Assembly: GCA_023269825.1 (NCBI GenBank)
Contig: JAGDWI010000001.1
Location: 182,492 to 246,491, forward strand
DNA length: 64,000 nucleotides
Source: Desulfurococcaceae archaeon
GTDB lineage: Archaea; Thermoproteota; Thermoprotei_A; Sulfolobales; Desulfurococcaceae
Reading direction: 5' to 3'
In this document: positions 63,707-64,000 of the stretch, piece after piece
How positions within the stretch are numbered: position 1 is the first letter of the stretch
How the letters are laid out: each line of letters starts with the position of its first letter
The notes under the pieces: model-generated
Database searches by the model: none
Seen by the model: the letters and a program-made list of their open reading frames with translations, nothing else
What the model was told of the DNA's origin: nothing
Made by a program: the position numbers and the translations under genes

Positions 63707-64000
63707 TTAGCCTGCTTTATCTTCTTCTTTTTTACCTAGTTCTCTCATGACATGGTCTCTGAGTTCTCTTATTTTAGCTAGGTGCTCTCTCACTTTTTCC
63801 AACCAATCTCTTGAAGCCTCTATACCTTTCCTCGTGAAGAAAGCCACTGCTTCACTCCTACTCTTGAATACGCCGGCTTCAACTAATTCATCTATTATTT
63901 TTGCATCTTCCTCTCTAAGTCTGATCGATGATACAACGGTTGAAGCGTACTCCAAGGCTCTTCTCGTTTCATCTAGTGCTTGTTTAATGGCGTCACTGAC
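63707..64000 (-). CDS. Ribbon-helix-helix (RHH) domain protein, N-terminus beyond window
   Basis: The minus-strand frame is open to the window edge, 97 codons, so the start is probably outside, although a TTG at 63955 exists. The core VVSSIRLREEDAKIIDELVEAGVFKSRSEAVAFFTRKGIEAS is an RHH fold as in CopG/antitoxin-like regulators: strand, two helices with the GxFxSRSEAV turn. The C-terminal 40 residues form a charged helix (WLEKVREHLAKIRELRDHVMRELG). It may be an autoregulator; no toxin gene is visible in the window. Confidence 0.75.
   Translation of the reverse strand, partial: VSDAIKQALDETRRALEYASTVVSSIRLREEDAKIIDELVEAGVFKSRSEAVAFFTRKGIEASRDWLEKVREHLAKIRELRDHVMRELGKKEEDKAG

Noticed and set aside
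1-64000. CRISPR array, provirus, rRNA or replication origin
   Set aside because: No regularly spaced repeats, no integrase or structural phage genes, no rRNA, no cdc6/orc gene or origin-box motif seen.

Overview
The window reads as chromosomal DNA of a hyperthermophilic archaeon of the Thermoproteota, most likely the Desulfurococcales (close to Staphylothermus/Desulfurococcaceae). This rests on the gene set: archaeal CoA route, archaeal phosphoglycerate mutase, short crenarchaeal XPF nuclease, archaeal purA, crenarchaeal RecB-like nuclease, TATA-box promoters, and Shine-Dalgarno sites of the GGTG type in front of many TTG and GTG starts. The DNA is A+T rich and densely packed, with many 4-bp overlaps. 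I saw no CRISPR array, provirus or rRNA operon. There is one tRNA, tRNA-Arg(CCG). The genus is an inference, not a measurement.

Layout. 1-1250: end of an ABC exporter. 1342-6542: phosphoglycerate mutase and a coenzyme A block (pantoate kinase, phosphopantothenate synthetase, CoaBC) holding an HPr-kinase-like P-loop gene of unknown role. 6582-14696: acetyltransferase, AsnRS, endonuclease III, Trm5-like methylase, transglutaminase-like surface protein, XPF nuclease, GlcNAc-1-P transferase, MFS carrier. 14725-17209: class II HMG-CoA reductase, then hypA with an ATPase-type hypB partner. 17230-23123: two L-fucose-isomerase-like paralogues around a ruined amidohydrolase gene and a LemA/DUF2207 pair; an IS200/IS605-like end lies at the 3' end of the second paralogue. 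23200-26931: a tiny Cys-rich ORF behind a perfect palindrome, Lrp regulator and divergent glutamine synthetase, amidohydrolase, and a 19-residue Lys/Glu-only micro-ORF.

27158-35483: two cation-diffusion-facilitator proteins, a RecB-family nuclease, a stalked surface protein, aldo/keto reductase, AlkA-like glycosylase, KaiC-like ATPase, the tRNA and a DGC-domain protein. 35923-45461: secreted subtilase, a secreted two-domain protein, MetF-like protein, a complete QueT-type ECF transporter, and a beta-helix surface protein. 45651-48534: polar amino acid ABC transporter with two permeases. 49223-53022: purA - FAD oxidoreductase - purB operon. 53447-58957: complete peptide ABC transporter with divergent binding protein. 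59142-64000: tyrosine-phenol-lyase-like enzyme, PPC-domain protein, tautomerase, a ruined 2-hydroxyacid dehydrogenase, a YgjP-type metalloprotease, a winged-helix protein and a ribbon-helix-helix protein cut by the window edge.

Together the genes suggest a peptide- and amino-acid-fermenting heterotroph: extracellular subtilase, peptide and amino acid importers, a PLP lyase acting on an aromatic amino acid, and glutamine synthetase next to an Lrp regulator. Hydrogenase maturation factors are present but the hydrogenase lies elsewhere. Two clear pseudogenes and several weaker coding relics show ongoing gene decay.
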